Source of the DNA: an uncultured Flavobacteriales bacterium
GTDB taxonomy: Bacteria > Bacteroidota > Bacteroidia > Flavobacteriales > UBA1820
Assembly: GCA_938023515.1 (NCBI GenBank)
Contig: CALJDR010000085.1
Location: 1-64,000 of the forward strand
Length of the DNA: 64,000 nt
Direction: 5' to 3'
The position numbers and the translations under genes are program-made. Positions 25,781 to 35,888 of the stretch are shown here, in pieces. The notes beneath the pieces were generated by a model that saw nothing but the letters and a program-made list of their open reading frames with translations, ran no database searches and was not told the origin of the DNA. Every line of letters starts with the position of its first letter. The stretch's first letter is position 1.

Positions 25781-28446
25781 ATGAGCAAATTCTTACCTAA
25801 ATGCATTTTCCTGCCGCTGGCATTGTCTCTGCTCTGCGGCTGTTCACTGAAAGAGGATGGCGATATCCCCGATATGCAGGCCCGCGTCCGGTTTGACGTC
25901 ACCACACATACATCGCCGAACACTACGGACGGAGTGATCCTGTCTACCGTTCGCTTCATCGCCATAGACAAGGATGGAACGATCGCCTACAATAAATCCA
26001 CCGAAAATGGCTTATCATCTAAACCTGGGGAGGGCGACACATTCGAGATCGAATTGCCTGCGGGTAATTACAGGCTCTATATCGTGGCCAACGAAACCCC
26101 GGCCATGAGCACGGCCCTCGATGCCATTACTTCGGCGGCCGACCTCCAAAAGATCGAAGTAGATCCTTTACCGAAGAAAACGTACCGCTGTCTCAGATGG
26201 AACAGATCGTCCTGCGACAACTGCAAAACGGACTGCCCCAGATTTCGACCGACGGGGGCGGTACCTGGCTGAATAAACTTACGACAGAACTGGTGCGCAC
26301 CCAGAGCAAGGTCACGCTCCACCTGCGGAAAAAGACCGGACAGGCGGATGTGATCGTCATCAAAAAAGTCGAAGTAGGCAACCTCCCCGACCGTTGCTAC
26401 CTGCTCCAAAAAACCTATACGCCTGCCAAGGGCGACCTGCAAACCCTTACTCCATACAACGAGGCCGCCGGCATCCGGTTTGATACCGACGTCGACGACG
26501 AAAATGCCAAAGACAATTACACCCTGATCTTCGACACCGGCAACATTTTCCCCGAACGCTGGACGGACAATCCCGCTTCGGATATCGATGCTTCCTACCT
26601 GAAAATATACGCCGAATATAACGGCCTGAATACCATTTACACGATCAAACTGTACGGGGAATCCAAAAACGGCTATAATCTGGCGCGCAACGTCAATCAT
26701 ATCGTTTTTGCGACCCTGAGCAGCGCCGGAAACCTCGATGCCAACCAAATATACATCAAGCCCCAGTGGTGGTCCCAGCAGGTTAGCGGCGATATCCAGG
26801 CCCCCTATCTCAACGTATCGGAACCGACGGTCCCCATGGTCTTTTCCCGCACGGCCGACGGAATAGCCTCCATCGCCACCCAGCGCATTTTCTTCTGGAC
26901 CAACGTCCCGGGAGATGAGATTACCGTAGGCGACAAAATAGAAAACGAATCGGGCGACGTTTACGACGTGAAGGGAAATATCACGACAGATATCCAGATC
27001 TCCAAAAGCGAAGCCACCCCCGACGGAGGCTTCAATACCACCGGATATATCGACCTTACGCCATCGACCCAACTGAGCAAGATCGCCTTCAACAAGGACG
27101 CAACGCGATACGGGCTATATCTAAAGGCCGGACACCTCTCCAAAAAACTGACGCTGGAGCGCGTCGATTACCTGCCCACGGTCAGGTTCTCCGAAATCCC
27201 CTGGATCGGTATTTTTTACGGGGCCACCCAGAAAGGCGAGCGTATCGTCTCGGCACAAAACGAAGGCGTATGGACGGCCACCACGGAATACCCGGCCGGC
27301 ACAGGCGAATTCGTTCTGCTGGACCCTTCGATAGCAGCCGACAAGAATATCTATACCGACAGCCCGGCCGATGCGGAAAAATACCCCCTCGCCTCCGGGG
27401 TACAGACACTCTCCGGCGATGGCCGAATCTATTTCCGGGTAGGTCTCACCGGTACGTCGGCTACCGCGCGTGCCGCCCGTATCAAACTTGAAACCACATC
27501 CGGAACATATTACATTTATGTAAAACAGGGCCAGTACGACTATGTGATGCGCAATACCGACAGCGCATCGTCCATTCTGGCAGACGGTACTCTGGGCGGC
27601 AGCGTCACCCGCACAAGCACTAACGTGAAAACCGTTTCACAATACGCATTGACGTATTATTCCTACTCCGCACCCGCGGGCGGCAGCACGCTGGGCGAGC
27701 AGCTTTTACTGGGAAATTCGACCACTTCCTCCTCGTCCATCCTGTCTGAAACGGGATTTCCCACCCAAGCCCAGCGGTTTTTCTGCTGGAACAGGAGCAA
27801 CGGCTCGATGACTACTTCTACCCGTTATTCCGCTTACGCGTTCCACCCAGCAAACCCGTGGACAGGAGCCATTACGCCCTATCCCTATACCTCGACCGTC
27901 ACTCCGAACCTCAGTTACAACACGAGCCTTTACCGCGACGGCTGTCCGACCGGATACCAGCAGCCCACGGTAGACCAACTCCGCTACTCGCTTTTCCGGA
28001 ATATTCCGGAGCAGAAGACCGACGGCGATTATGCGATGGCCGCCAATACGGCCGACCAAAATTACCTGTGGGGATATTATGCCGACGGGTATTTCGACCG
28101 ACGCAAAGCCTACAGCGTAGATTCGAACACCGGCTCGGCGACGGTAACCACCCCGCCCTGCGCCGTATCTTCCGGGGCTAATATCGCCTATTGGGGTATT
28201 CTATTCTACAACCCGGACACCTATGCTTCGCTTTTTCTGCCTGCAACCGGTTACCGCGACGCCAGCAACGGCGAGCTGCGCATGGCCGGGCTCGGAGGGT
28301 TCCTTTGGACCCAGACCGGCGACACAAAGACAGCCACGAAGAAATACGGGCTTATGTTCAGTAATATCGACGGGACCTTGGACTGCCGCATCGTGGGAAA
28401 TATAAATCCTTTCCGCGCCGGTTCGTTCCGCTGTGTAAAAAAATAA
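25781..28446 (+). pseudogene. FimB/Mfa2-like fimbrial lipoprotein, split by a one-base frameshift
   Basis: Two open frames form one gene. The first begins with a lipoprotein signal (LSLLCGC, Cys21) and has the FimB/Mfa2-like N-terminal domain (RVRFDV, TVRFIAIDKDGTIAYN, LPAGNYRLYIVANE). At about 26166-26170 (CCTTTACC) the frame is lost; adding one T restores a smooth reading EVDPFTEENVPLSQMEQIVL into the second frame, which goes on for about 750 residues. The joined product is about 888 residues and ends in a module with GCPTGYQQPTVDQLRY and FRAGSFRCVKK, as in putative fimbrial tip or major-paralogous-domain proteins. The shift could be a real mutation, phase variation or an assembly error. 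Confidence 0.8.
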
Positions 28447-28451
28447 GGAAA

Positions 28452-31400
28452 ATGAAGATGAAACGATATTTCAGAACCCTCCCCCTGCTGCTGGCCGTAT
28501 TGGGAGCCGGCTGTATTAAAGACCCCAGAGTCTCCCCCGAAGGAAATACGCCGGGACAGATCGGCATTTACCTCACCCGGCCGGAGCGGACGCAAGTCAC
28601 CACGCGGGCCAATACCTCTGCCGACGAGACGATCGATCCCCAATCGGTATGCGTGCTGCTTTTCAGCGGCAACGACAATAATTCGGCACTGCTCGACTGG
28701 GGATTTGCCACTCCCGTCGCCTTGCAGTCCTACTACGGCATCAAACTCGCGGAACGTTCCGAAGCCTGCTATGCCCATATCGTGGTCAATTTCCGAAGCG
28801 GGATCGAAACGGCATCGGCAAACTGGGCGAAAGGTTCGACCACCCTGGCCGATGTGCGCCAAAGTCTCATTACCGATCCTCTGCCGGCCACATCGGGCGT
28901 TATCTCCCGGATGCCTTCGGCGCATCCGATGACCGGCGGCCAGAGCCTGCCTTCCGGCATCACCGCCCAAACGACCATCGGGACCAGCGCCGCACCGGTC
29001 GTGCTGACCCCCGCCACGGTAAGACTCACCGTCAGCAATCAGGTACCCACCGGAAGCCCCTACACGTTCGAACTACAGGGAGCTACGCTCTTCAATGCCC
29101 CCGACCGCGGATATGTCCTGCCGTCGGCCACCCTTTCGAACATTTCTTACCTGCCCTATGGCCCCGACGGCGACGTCTCGAAAATGATGGCCGCCACCGA
29201 AACCATCGAAGGCATCTCTACGACGCAGCCCCTCTACTGTTACGAGTCGGCGGCAGCCAACGCCACATCGGTCATCGTCAAGGCCCTGTACAACGGCTGC
29301 GAAGGCTATTACCGCCTCAACCTGTACACCGCGGATAAAAAAGCTCTGCGCGACCTCTTGCGCGGGTATCATTACAAGATCGTCGTCCGTATGGTGCAGA
29401 CCGCCGGTTACCGTACGGCCGCAGAGGCGATGAACAATCCTGCCTCGAACGGCATTCTCTACGATATCGAGGCGGCAGACCCCGACTCTTACGACATCGT
29501 CACCAACGGGGCGCAGTACCTCGGGGTGTCGAACAGCGAATACTGGATGTACAACTCGAACTACATCAATCATTTCGAGGGGCTCTACAACGACAGCGAG
29601 GATATAGCCAAAGCCACGCCGTTCTCGGTCACGATCCTCATCTACACCGCCAACCGCACCTGGCAGCCGGGCGAAGTGACTGCCTCGGCAGGTATTCACC
29701 TCCAGGGGGACGACGGCGCCAAAGTTTCGAGCCTGAAACTGTCCATTCCCACGACAGAGGGCATCCCGGTACGGCGCGAACTGAAAGCTTTCTTCGACAA
29801 CGACTTCACGGAAGGCACGCTGGATATCCGCATCGGCGACCTGCGCAAGGTCATCAAAATCCGGCGTGAACACAGCGCCAGCATCCTGGGTGAAACGTTC
29901 CCGCTGGGCAAGGACGTCATCTACGCCTCGGCCAAACCCATAGACAACGCTTTCTCCACCACCGATATTACCGCCTACGGCCTCGCCTATTCGGAAACGG
30001 GGAACTTCGAGCTGGGCGGCAAAGGAAACGCCCAGCTGGACCCCACGAGGCAACTCTACCTCAAGGTGAACAACCGCTTCGACAAAGCATCGGCCGACTA
30101 CTGCTACTCGACGATCTACCTGCACCGCAATACCGCCGAGGGCCGCGTCAAAGTAGACCTGGCCGCCGACCTGCGCGGGTACGACGGCTCGGGGGACTAC
30201 ACCCAAAGGCCCCTCGTCCGTGTGCAGGGCACTTTCCACCGCAGCGACCAGCGGGGCGAGCGCCTGATCCAGATCCCGCAAAATCCGTTCAAGTACGACA
30301 AACCCTACTACGGCCGCTGGATAGTCCGTGTGATCAAAGGGCAGGACTTCATCCGCCTGGCCGAATGGGACGACAATCTCACGATGGAAAACGGCCGTTT
30401 CCCCGGGGATCCCGAACAGCGCACCATCGACGGGGATAAGACCGTCATCGCGGGAGATGACTTTGTCGTACGCTTCCGCATCGGCCTGACCTCGACCAAC
30501 CAGGGCCAGCCCAACCGTTACGGGCTCATCCAGATCATCTACGTCGATAAACGGGTGGTGAACAATATCTACGACAAAATGAAGCTAAGCGACTTCATCT
30601 TCGTGCGGCAGGGGGAAAATCCGGACAATATCCTGGATCCCGGAAAAACCTACGCACTCACCGTCGACGGCACAAAAACGAGTTTCGCGGTGCCGGACGT
30701 GAAATTTTCGCCCTACTTGCTGGTCGACCCGACACTCAGCAAGACCGGCACCGATGTTTCCGACCACCACGAGCTGACAGGGGACGAACACGCCGTATTC
30801 GCCCAATATCCCACTTGGTTCGGCTATCTGTTCCAATGGGGCGGTAAACGGGCCTTCAACCCGATGTCGTCGAGCGATGCCTCCTCCAGCGCCGGACTGA
30901 CGAACTGGGATAAAAATTGGGCGCCGACAGACTACGTGGAACACTGTCCCGAGGGCTACATCACCCCGCCTGCCCAGATCGGCGGCCAGCCGTTCTTCCA
31001 GGGCCTCCGCTGCGACGGGGCCGAAAATATGGGCGGCAATGTCACCGCCCCGGGGGTCTATATGGACGGTTACCTGGATCGCCGGATCGAGGTGATCATG
31101 TCTCCCGGGGCCAACGACAGTTACGAACTGTACAACCACGCCTACGAGCGTACGCAATCGTCCTATTATAAGGTGAGCGGGTCGACCTCCAATCCTACGT
31201 CCTGTGCACTCGGCTATGTGATCTACAACCCGGAGACTATGGCCTCGATGTTTTTCCCAATGGAATACCCTCGTGATGCCGATGCCGGCGTCCCATTGAG
31301 TATGAGAATGGTGGATCCCTATATCATGTGCCAGACCCAGACCCCGGTGGACAGCGACCCGGCCAAGGCCTATGTAGAGACCTTGTCGGGATATGGGGCC

Positions 31401-31475
31401 GGGCCGTATATAATACCGTACGGTAAAGCCATGGCGACCCAGATTCGCTGCATCAAAGACCCAAACAAACCTTAA
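28452..31475 (+). CDS. Large fimbrial/tip-adhesin-like lipoprotein (DUF4906-like)
   Basis: A 1007-residue surface lipoprotein five bases after the gene before it. Signal peptide with lipobox LGAGC (about residue 17-21). N-terminal FimB/Mfa-like beta domain with ETIDPQSVCVLLFSGNDN; a long middle region of beta-rich repeats; a C-terminal module with HCPEGYITPPAQ, IYNPETMASMFFPMEY and QIRCIKD that matches in layout the C-terminus of the preceding protein. The pair thus looks like subunits of one Bacteroidales type V pilus, probably anchor and tip. No major Mfa1/FimA subunit is seen nearby. Exact family is inferred. Confidence 0.75.
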   Translation: MKMKRYFRTLPLLLAVLGAGCIKDPRVSPEGNTPGQIGIYLTRPERTQVTTRANTSADETIDPQSVCVLLFSGNDNNSALLDWGFATPVALQSYYGIKLAERSEACYAHIVVNFRSGIETASANWAKGSTTLADVRQSLITDPLPATSGVISRMPSAHPMTGGQSLPSGITAQTTIGTSAAPVVLTPATVRLTVSNQVPTGSPYTFELQGATLFNAPDRGYVLPSATLSNISYLPYGPDGDVSKMMAATETIEGISTTQPLYCYESAAANATSVIVKALYNGCEGYYRLNLYTADKKALRDLLRGYHYKIVVRMVQTAGYRTAAEAMNNPASNGILYDIEAADPDSYDIVTNGAQYLGVSNSEYWMYNSNYINHFEGLYNDSEDIAKATPFSVTILIYTANRTWQPGEVTASAGIHLQGDDGAKVSSLKLSIPTTEGIPVRRELKAFFDNDFTEGTLDIRIGDLRKVIKIRREHSASILGETFPLGKDVIYASAKPIDNAFSTTDITAYGLAYSETGNFELGGKGNAQLDPTRQLYLKVNNRFDKASADYCYSTIYLHRNTAEGRVKVDLAADLRGYDGSGDYTQRPLVRVQGTFHRSDQRGERLIQIPQNPFKYDKPYYGRWIVRVIKGQDFIRLAEWDDNLTMENGRFPGDPEQRTIDGDKTVIAGDDFVVRFRIGLTSTNQGQPNRYGLIQIIYVDKRVVNNIYDKMKLSDFIFVRQGENPDNILDPGKTYALTVDGTKTSFAVPDVKFSPYLLVDPTLSKTGTDVSDHHELTGDEHAVFAQYPTWFGYLFQWGGKRAFNPMSSSDASSSAGLTNWDKNWAPTDYVEHCPEGYITPPAQIGGQPFFQGLRCDGAENMGGNVTAPGVYMDGYLDRRIEVIMSPGANDSYELYNHAYERTQSSYYKVSGSTSNPTSCALGYVIYNPETMASMFFPMEYPRDADAGVPLSMRMVDPYIMCQTQTPVDSDPAKAYVETLSGYGAGPYIIPYGKAMATQIRCIKDPNKP

Positions 31476-31497
31476 TAGCATCCTAATTTTGCAAACG

Positions 31498-31527
31498 AAA
31501 AAAGCAAGCGGAATCGCTTGCTTTTTT
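31498..31527. terminator. Terminator after the fimbrial genes
   Basis: AAAAAAGCAAGCG pairs with CGCTTGCTTTTTT around loop GAAT: a 13-bp stem with T and A runs, able to work for the fimbrial unit and for the convergent small gene. Confidence 0.92.
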
Positions 31528-31579
31528 CATTTCGCAGGCAGGCCAAAGCGGTCCGCCTTTTTTTATACGGGAAGTATCC

Positions 31580-31858
31580 TTATTCCTTGACTACGGGGTC
31601 TTTCAGTTTAGCGGCCGCATAGTGGTTGAAAAAGTCCGCCTGGGAGTCGAATTCCAGAACTTTCTGGTTGTCGTCCAGCGCGTTCTTGATTGCCTCGCGG
31701 GAATGGAAACTGGAGTATTCGGAAAAAGCGAACCCGCGGAGGATGGGCTTGAATCCGTAAATATTGCGCAGGTGCTGCAGCACGTACACCACCCCGTCCA
31801 CATCGTACGCGTAGATCTTGTTTGGCTCGATAGCCTTGGGTTGTTTTAATTCGGTCAT
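31580..31858 (-). CDS. Small hypothetical protein
   Basis: A 92-residue soluble protein that I do not recognise. It starts MTELKQPKAIEPNKIYAYDVDG and is rich in aromatic residues, without signal or membrane segment. The codon pattern and the clean ATG after an AT-rich stretch support it as a real gene. It stands alone on the minus strand between the fimbrial terminator and the ribosomal-protein promoter. Confidence 0.65.
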   Translation of the reverse strand: MTELKQPKAIEPNKIYAYDVDGVVYVLQHLRNIYGFKPILRGFAFSEYSSFHSREAIKNALDDNQKVLEFDSQADFFNHYAAAKLKDPVVKE

Positions 31859-32034
31859 TTTTTCGGTATCTATTTTTTGTTAAACTTTCACTCTCTCGAA
31901 TAAAGAGCTAAATTACATCTTTCTCCCCTGAAAAACAAATCCGGCCCCATCTTTATTTCCGGCCGGAAAACAGCGCCTGTCCTTCCCCTGGGCACCCGGC
32001 ACACAAATATTTTGCCGATAAATCCCCCCGATTT

Positions 32035-32066
32035 ATTGCCTGCAACATTTTTTTTGCATACATTTG
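32035..32066 (+). promoter_or_regulatory. Promoter of rpsF-rpsR-rplI
   Basis: ATTG, then 20 bases, then TACATTTG (32059-32066): near-perfect Bacteroidota promoter. Start of transcription is expected near 32073, leaving a leader of about 55 bases. Confidence 0.75.
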
Positions 32067-32128
32067 CAACCGCTTTGGCTTTTAAAGCCTAAGCCTCATG
32101 AATTCATTCATTTAAAAACATTTTTCAA

Positions 32129-32479
32129 ATGTCAAACCATTACGAAACTGTTTTCATTTTAAATCCCGTTTTATCTGAGGAGCAGATAAAGGAAGCAGTT
32201 AAAAAGTTCGAGGACATTATCGTCGCAAACCAGGGCGAGATTGTCAGCTACGAAAACTGGGGGCTCAAAAAATTCGCTTACCCCATCGCCAACAAGAAGA
32301 GCGGATTCTACCATCTTTTCGAATTCTCGGCACCGACCAACGTGGTGGGTACCCTCGAGACCGAGTTCCGTCGTGACGAGCGCGTGATGCGTTTCCTCAC
32401 CGTAGCTCTGGACAAATACGGTGTGGCTTACGCCCAGCAGCGCCGCGAAAAGATCAAACAGAAGTATAACAACGCTTAA
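32129..32479 (+). CDS. rpsF: 30S ribosomal protein S6
   Basis: A 116-residue S6 protein of the small subunit platform; binds 16S rRNA together with S18. Family features: MSNHYETVFILNPVLSEEQ, ENWGLKKFAYPIANKKSGFYHLFEF and the RRDERVMRFLTVALDKY block. First gene of the standard S6-S18-L9 operon. Confidence 0.98.
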   Translation: MSNHYETVFILNPVLSEEQIKEAVKKFEDIIVANQGEIVSYENWGLKKFAYPIANKKSGFYHLFEFSAPTNVVGTLETEFRRDERVMRFLTVALDKYGVAYAQQRREKIKQKYNNA

Positions 32480-32496
32480 TCCCCGGAGGTACTAAA

Positions 32497-32814
32497 ATGG
32501 AAAACGAAAACATAGAAAACCAGAACGCCGAAGCTCAGGCACAGGACAAGGGTACATCCGAGGTACGTTACCTCACCCCGGTATCCATCGAATCGGGCAG
32601 ACAGAAGAAATACTGCCGTTTCAAACGCCTTGGCATAAAATACATCGATTATAAGGACGCCGACTTCCTGCTCAAGTTCGTCAACGAACAGGGCAAGATA
32701 CTTCCGCGCCGCCTGACGGGTACTTCGCAGAAGTTCCAGAAGAAAATAGCAGCCGCTGTCAAGAGGGCACGCCACCTTGCTCTGCTGCCGTACGTAGCCG
32801 ATATGTTGAAATAA
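32497..32814 (+). CDS. rpsR: 30S ribosomal protein S18
   Basis: S18, partner of S6 on the platform. 105 residues: a 20-residue Glu/Asn/Gln-rich N-terminal extension (MENENIENQNAEAQAQDK), then the conserved core with IDYKDADFLLKFVNEQGKILPRRLTGTSQKFQKK. The acidic extension is longer than in E. coli. A purine-rich GGAGGT lies just before the start, an actual Shine-Dalgarno. Confidence 0.98.
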   Translation: MENENIENQNAEAQAQDKGTSEVRYLTPVSIESGRQKKYCRFKRLGIKYIDYKDADFLLKFVNEQGKILPRRLTGTSQKFQKKIAAAVKRARHLALLPYVADMLK

Positions 32815-32833
32815 TATAGGAGGGACAGACAAA

Positions 32834-33286
32834 ATGGAAATCATACTTATAAAAGACGTAGAAAATCTGGGTTTCAAAGACGACGTGGTTACCGTTAAGA
32901 ACGGTTACGGTCGCAACTACCTTATCCCTCAGGGAATGGCCGTTATCGCCACTCCTTCGGCCAAGAAGCAGCTCGAAGAGACCCTTCGCCAGCGCGCTCA
33001 CAAAGAAGCCAAAGTGATCGCCGAGGCCAACGCCCTGGCAGAATCCCTCAAGAAAGCAGAACTCCACCTGGCTGCCAAAGCCGGTAAGACCGGTAAGCTG
33101 TTCGGTTCCGTGACCACGGCCGACCTGGCGGAAGAGCTTTCCAAGATGGGACACCTGATCGACAAGAAATACATCCAGATCGCCGGCGGTTCCGTAAAAG
33201 CTGTGGGCAAATACACGGCTAAGATCCGTCTGCACCGCGACGTAGTGGCCAACCTGGAATTCGAGGTCGCAGCTATCGCCGAATAA
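32834..33286 (+). CDS. rplI: 50S ribosomal protein L9
   Basis: L9 of the large subunit, 150 residues: N-terminal domain MEIILIKDVENLGFKDDVVTV and NGYGRNYLIPQGMA, a long connecting helix, and a C-terminal domain (KLFGSVTTADLAEEL). Preceded by AGGAGGG. Last gene of the operon, followed by its terminator. Confidence 0.98.
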   Translation: MEIILIKDVENLGFKDDVVTVKNGYGRNYLIPQGMAVIATPSAKKQLEETLRQRAHKEAKVIAEANALAESLKKAELHLAAKAGKTGKLFGSVTTADLAEELSKMGHLIDKKYIQIAGGSVKAVGKYTAKIRLHRDVVANLEFEVAAIAE

Positions 33287-33308
33287 TTCCCGCGAAAACC
33301 ATATTCAA

Positions 33309-33336
33309 AAAACCGCCCGTGGAAACGGGCGGTTTT
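33309..33336 (+). terminator. Terminator of the S6-S18-L9 operon
   Basis: A 12-bp stem (AAAACCGCCCGT and complement) with loop GGAA, followed by a short T-rich tail. Confidence 0.9.
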
Positions 33337-33536
33337 ATTTTGGCCGTATCGTCAAAAAAAGCCGTGTTTTTCTACTAAAATTATAGTCCATGCGGTATTC
33401 ATGCCGATTTCCTCCGGATTTTGCACGCCGAGAGCTACTAAAGAGTCGTTAAAATGACCAAAAAACACCACCCTGACATGCCTTAGGGCCCTTTCTTATT
33501 TTTTCACCCAAGAGTATCAATTGGAATAAATTACCA

Positions 33537-33544
33537 TACATTTG
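33537..33544 (+). promoter_or_regulatory. -7 promoter box of the LruC gene
   Basis: TACATTTG matches TAnnTTTG, about 100 bases before the start of the LruC-domain gene. No clear -33 box. The rest of the 33337-33644 gap holds a GC-poor leader without other features I can support. Confidence 0.4.
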
Positions 33545-33644
33545 CGCCAGAATATGTAGGAGTAGACTCACTCCCTGAAAAGGAAAGATGTGCTCTTTTT
33601 TACATCTTCATGAAGATGAATATTATTTAATTCCTGTTTCTTCG

Positions 33645-35771
33645 ATGAGACTAAAAATCAACGCATTATCCTTGATCTTGGCAAGCGGCCTGCTATTGGG
33701 CCTGGCCGGGTGTGCAAAAGACGAACACGGCGGTGGAAATTCCGGTGAAGGCGGAGGTGAAAACCTGCCCGTTTTCAATTTCTCGACCAAAGCCACATAC
33801 ACGCTGAACCTCCAATACCAGGTGCCATCCGGTTACCGGGTGTATTTCGAAGTATATGCCGAAAATCCTTTTTCGGCCGATCAGGTAAAGAAAACCGATC
33901 TGGAGCCGATCGACAAAGGCTATACGGATGACAAAGGCAAATACAGCAGTACCATCATCGTACCGGCTGCCGTAGAAACCCTGTATATCTACACCCCGAA
34001 TGCCGGTGTACCCTCTCTGCTGACAGCTACCGCAAAAGACGGCATCCTTTCGGAAGCGACCGTACCGACGGCTTCTGCCAACGGAGCCAAAAGCGCCAAC
34101 GGATTCGATTTCGTTTCGCCCAATACGGTAACCTCCTGCAATAAGGTCGATTTTCCGGGCATCCAGACCATCCTGCTCGGCTCGTGGACGCACTCGGACA
34201 ATCTGGTCAGCGTGCCCGGCGTGGATCAGTCCGTCCTTTGGGGCGGCAATGCCCGGCTGTGGGGACGCCCCGACTACCTGTCGTTCGTCAACCAGCAATC
34301 GTTCCCGGATGCGTCCAAAGGCAAGGCGCTGGATATCGATGCTGCCATATGGAATACGATCAACACGGTCCTTCCCGGCGAAGGCCACGGTGAGGTCAAC
34401 CCGGATGTCCTGCAAAACGGCGATATTCGTGTGACACAGGATGCCGAAGTAGACCTCTATCTGCTCGACGAACAATGCCTCAACCTCAATGTGCTGGCTT
34501 ATTACTGCTATCCTACCGGTCAGGCCCCTACCTCCCCGGCCGATATCAAAGCACAAGTCATCGCCCTTCCCGACGCAAAGATGATCCGGTATCATTTTAC
34601 CCCGTACCTGGGTACGGGAGTGACCAATTACGGCGCCATGCTGCCGGGCGAGGGTATCCGGCTTCATTACATCGATGAGAACGGTGTGAATCAGGGTACG
34701 AAATTCCCGGCAGGCACATCCATCGGATGGGTGCTCTACTCCAACGGGTATAAAATGAAATACGAAACCAACTCGGTCGTCGGCGTTTATGAAACCGGTG
34801 TGCCCCAGAAAGGCGATGGAGCGGTCTATTCCGACCCGAAGCTGATGGGCGGCCTGCCCCACGTAGCCGTATTCCGCCACGGAGATTTCGTGATCACTTC
34901 TTTTGAGGACGGTGTAAAGACAAGCGCTTCGGACATGCGCGACTACAAAGACGTCATTTTCCACGTAGCCTCCACCCCGGCCGGAGCCATTACTCCGGGG
35001 ATTCCGGATAAGGATCCCAATGCCCCGGACGACAAAACCGTTGTATTCGAATCGAAATACCGGGGAATCCTGTCCTTCGAGGACAACTGGCCTTACCGGG
35101 GCGACTTCGACATGAACGACGTAGTGATAAAATACGTTTCGACCGTCGGGTACAATATCAAGAACGAAGTGCTGGAAACGACCGATGTATTTACCGTAAT
35201 GTGGTCCGGCGCTACTTATAATAATAGCTTCGCCTACCAGAACGCCAATCTGAGCAGCGTCGGGGCTACCGTCACATTCGAAGGCGGGGACGGTACGACC
35301 ACCTACGATGCCCAGCAGCAGGTCGTCCGCCTGGCCTCCAATGTACTGGATTATGCTAACCTTCCCGATAAGAAAGTATTCACCGTGAAAACGAAATACA
35401 CCAACCCGATAAACCGGCAGAATTTCGTCTGGGCACCGTATAATCCTTTTATCGCCATAAAAGGCGACAAAACAAAAGAGGCGCACTTGGTCAACCATAC
35501 CCCGACGTCCTATGCCAATATGTCGCTTTTCGGCTTCGGGCACGACAAATCCCAGCCGGACAAGGGCCTGTATTACATCACCTACGACGACAACGGCAAC
35601 CAAATGCCTTTTGCGATCGACCTCCGGTTCGAAAGCCAGAAGCAAATGGATACCTACGTGATCCCGGCAGAAAACAAGCCGATCCATGTACACTATCCGG
35701 ACTTCCTGAAATGGATTAAGAGCCAGGGCAGGGATTACAAAAACTGGTACCTACGCCCGCAAGGTAAATAA
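33645..35771 (+). CDS. LruC-domain surface lipoprotein
   Basis: A 708-residue exported lipoprotein: signal with lipobox GLAGC (Cys about residue 23), then a Gly-rich linker. The C-terminal half contains the LruC signature GILSFEDNWPYRGDFDMNDVVIKY, rich in Asp as in calcium-binding loops. LruC-domain proteins are common surface proteins of Bacteroidota and Leptospira; role is largely unknown. The start at 33645 (MRLKINALSLIL) was chosen because the longer frame from 33588 adds residues before a proper signal peptide. Monocistronic, with its own terminator. Confidence 0.85.
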   Translation: MRLKINALSLILASGLLLGLAGCAKDEHGGGNSGEGGGENLPVFNFSTKATYTLNLQYQVPSGYRVYFEVYAENPFSADQVKKTDLEPIDKGYTDDKGKYSSTIIVPAAVETLYIYTPNAGVPSLLTATAKDGILSEATVPTASANGAKSANGFDFVSPNTVTSCNKVDFPGIQTILLGSWTHSDNLVSVPGVDQSVLWGGNARLWGRPDYLSFVNQQSFPDASKGKALDIDAAIWNTINTVLPGEGHGEVNPDVLQNGDIRVTQDAEVDLYLLDEQCLNLNVLAYYCYPTGQAPTSPADIKAQVIALPDAKMIRYHFTPYLGTGVTNYGAMLPGEGIRLHYIDENGVNQGTKFPAGTSIGWVLYSNGYKMKYETNSVVGVYETGVPQKGDGAVYSDPKLMGGLPHVAVFRHGDFVITSFEDGVKTSASDMRDYKDVIFHVASTPAGAITPGIPDKDPNAPDDKTVVFESKYRGILSFEDNWPYRGDFDMNDVVIKYVSTVGYNIKNEVLETTDVFTVMWSGATYNNSFAYQNANLSSVGATVTFEGGDGTTTYDAQQQVVRLASNVLDYANLPDKKVFTVKTKYTNPINRQNFVWAPYNPFIAIKGDKTKEAHLVNHTPTSYANMSLFGFGHDKSQPDKGLYYITYDDNGNQMPFAIDLRFESQKQMDTYVIPAENKPIHVHYPDFLKWIKSQGRDYKNWYLRPQGK

Positions 35772-35799
35772 GACGCTTTCGGTTCGCCGGAAACAAATA

Positions 35800-35830
35800 A
35801 AAGCCGCTCCCACCCTGAGAGCGGCTTTTT
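35800..35830 (+). terminator. Terminator of the LruC gene
   Basis: AAAGCCGCTC at 35800-35809 pairs with GAGCGGCTTT at 35819-35828, loop of nine, followed by T. Confidence 0.88.
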
Positions 35831-35888
35831 CGGCAAAAAACCGCCCTATCCGATCATGCTCTCGGGGTAAATTCGTATCTTTGGATTT

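Noticed and set aside
33693..35693. 666-codon open frame opposite the LruC gene
   Set aside because: Antisense shadow; the plus-strand product has a signal peptide and the LruC motif.
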